This document shows positions 5,594-6,283 of a DNA stretch of 6,283 nt, in pieces. The position numbers and the translations under genes were made by a program. The stretch covers positions 1 to 6,283 of the forward strand of contig CALJKZ010000557.1 of assembly GCA_937983085.1 (NCBI GenBank), written 5' to 3'. Every line of letters starts with the position of its first letter. Positions within the stretch are counted from its first letter, which is position 1. The notes beneath the pieces were generated by a model, which was not told where the DNA came from, searched no databases, and worked only from the letters and a program-made list of their open reading frames with translations. This DNA is from an uncultured Gemmatimonadales bacterium (lineage in GTDB: Bacteria; Gemmatimonadota; Gemmatimonadetes; Longimicrobiales; Gaopeijiaceae).

Positions 5594-6178
5594 ATGACCT
5601 CACTTCGCGAACATCAGAAGCGCGACACTCGGGCGCGGCTCTACGAGACCGCCCTGGGGCTCTTCCGCGAGCGGGGGTACGACGACGTCACCGTAGCCGA
5701 GATCGCCGAGGCGGCGGGCGTCGCCAAGGGGACCTTCTTCAACTACTACCCGACCAAGGATCACCTGCTGGCCGACTACCACGGCCGGATGACCGACGGG
5801 GTCATGGAGCAGGTCGAGGCCGAGGAGTTCGCGAGCTGCGAAGAGGCGGTGCTGGCGTACGTGCATCGCTTCGCCGACTGGGGAGAGAACGATCCCCGGA
5901 TGGTGGAGATGGTGGTGAGGCGGATCTTCACCGACCCCGTCATGTACGAGGCCGATCAGCACATGATCCGCCGGACGCTCCCCTGGTTCGAACATCAGAT
6001 CGAGCTGGGTGTGGAGCGCGGTGAGATCAAGCCGGACGTCGACCGCGGGGCGTTCGTGGGGATGATCGCCGCGGTGCTGTCATCCGTCGGGAATGCGTGG
6101 GCGCTGAACGGCGGGTTCGACGGGCGGGCCGAGTTGGTGCGGAGGATGCGGTTCGTGTTCGACGCGGCGAGGGTGTAG
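5594..6178 (+). CDS. TetR/AcrR-family transcriptional repressor
   Basis: Predicted cytoplasmic DNA-binding regulator of 194 residues, the normal TetR length. The N-terminal domain is canonical: helix 1 TRARLYETALGLFRERGYDDVTV (12-34), then helix-turn-helix AEIAEAAGVAKGTFFNYYPTK (35-55), with recognition-helix residues KGTFFNYY and the following KDHLLADY. The C-terminal ligand and dimer domain (about 60-194) is helical and not assignable to a known inducer class. The start at 5594 gives the usual short lead before helix 1; no clear Shine-Dalgarno site is seen, so it probably relies on coupling to the lipoprotein gene 12 bases upstream. The order lipoprotein-regulator suggests that it controls its own operon, perhaps through the palindrome at 4627-4638. 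A target elsewhere cannot be excluded. Confidence 0.93.
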   Translation: MTSLREHQKRDTRARLYETALGLFRERGYDDVTVAEIAEAAGVAKGTFFNYYPTKDHLLADYHGRMTDGVMEQVEAEEFASCEEAVLAYVHRFADWGENDPRMVEMVVRRIFTDPVMYEADQHMIRRTLPWFEHQIELGVERGEIKPDVDRGAFVGMIAAVLSSVGNAWALNGGFDGRAELVRRMRFVFDAARV

Positions 6179-6195
6179 GGCCGGACGGCTAAGCC

Positions 6196-6283
6196 TCAGC
6201 GCGCTCCCGTCAGCCGCTCCGCCAAGCTCCGCAGCCTGGCCCTAGCCCCTTCGTAGTACGCCTGATCGTTGGCCAGGGACGAC
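6196..6283 (-). CDS. C-terminal end of an unidentified protein (partial)
   Basis: Reading from the right edge on the minus strand, a frame is open for 28 codons and ends in TGA (complement of 6196-6198). The residues (LANDQAYYEGARARLRSLAERL and a short tail) form a good amphipathic helix with Arg/Ala/Leu composition typical of real coding sequence in this genome. The gene would converge on tetR with 17 bases between the stops, which fits the compact layout. Too little is visible to name a family, and the frame may be fortuitous. Confidence 0.5.
   Translation of the reverse strand, partial: SSLANDQAYYEGARARLRSLAERLTGAR

Noticed and set aside
5578..6024. Open frame whose ATG overlaps the lipoprotein stop (ATGA)
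   Set aside because: The overlap looks attractive, but the product is Arg/Gly-rich out-of-frame sequence of the TetR gene, whose own frame starts at 5594.

Overview
This 6.3 kb window comes from a GC-rich bacterial chromosome with densely packed genes. It holds eight complete protein genes and the tail of a ninth. Three of them encode predicted lipoproteins with clear lipobox cysteines, so the host has an envelope served by lipoprotein processing. The set of families (a DUF5715-like M15-related protein, a multi-domain DUF5666-like lipoprotein, VapBC, HicAB, TetR) and the weak Shine-Dalgarno sites fit a Gram-negative, environmental high-GC lineage such as Gemmatimonadota, Acidobacteriota or a myxobacterium-like group. 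That placement is an inference from gene content only.

Layout: (1) Positions 1-107 contain no gene I can support, but hold a striking A/T-rich patch with a run of 21 A residues ending 9 bases before the first start codon. (2) 108-792 is a type II toxin-antitoxin pair: a ribbon-helix-helix VapB-like antitoxin overlapped by a PIN-domain VapC toxin. (3) 789-1697, on the opposite strand, is a lipoprotein with an M15-type zinc peptidase signature; its stop codon is interlocked with that of vapC in a shared CTAG. (4) A 257-base divergent intergenic region carries a near-perfect sigma-54 (-24/-12) promoter pointing right. (5) 1955-3676 is a large, very acidic lipoprotein with four tandem DUF5666-like repeats of about 85-90 residues, closed by a strong intrinsic terminator at 3703-3737. 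(6) 3880-4496 is a second type II toxin-antitoxin pair, HicA then HicB, behind an A/T-rich promoter with nested palindromes that probably serve as the HicB operator. (7) 4721-6178 is a probable two-gene operon of an unrecognised lipoprotein and a TetR-family repressor 12 bases downstream; a perfect 5-2-5 palindrome lies in its leader region. (8) 6196-6283 on the minus strand is the C-terminal end of an unidentified protein that converges on the repressor gene.

The two toxin-antitoxin modules are self-contained, autoregulated units scattered among envelope genes. The lipoprotein genes do not form an obvious pathway with each other. I do not see a phage, transposon, CRISPR array or RNA gene. 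The least routine elements are the repeat lipoprotein under a candidate sigma-54 promoter, the lipoprotein-TetR pair, the HicA variant without the canonical catalytic histidine, and the poly-A tract in front of vapB.
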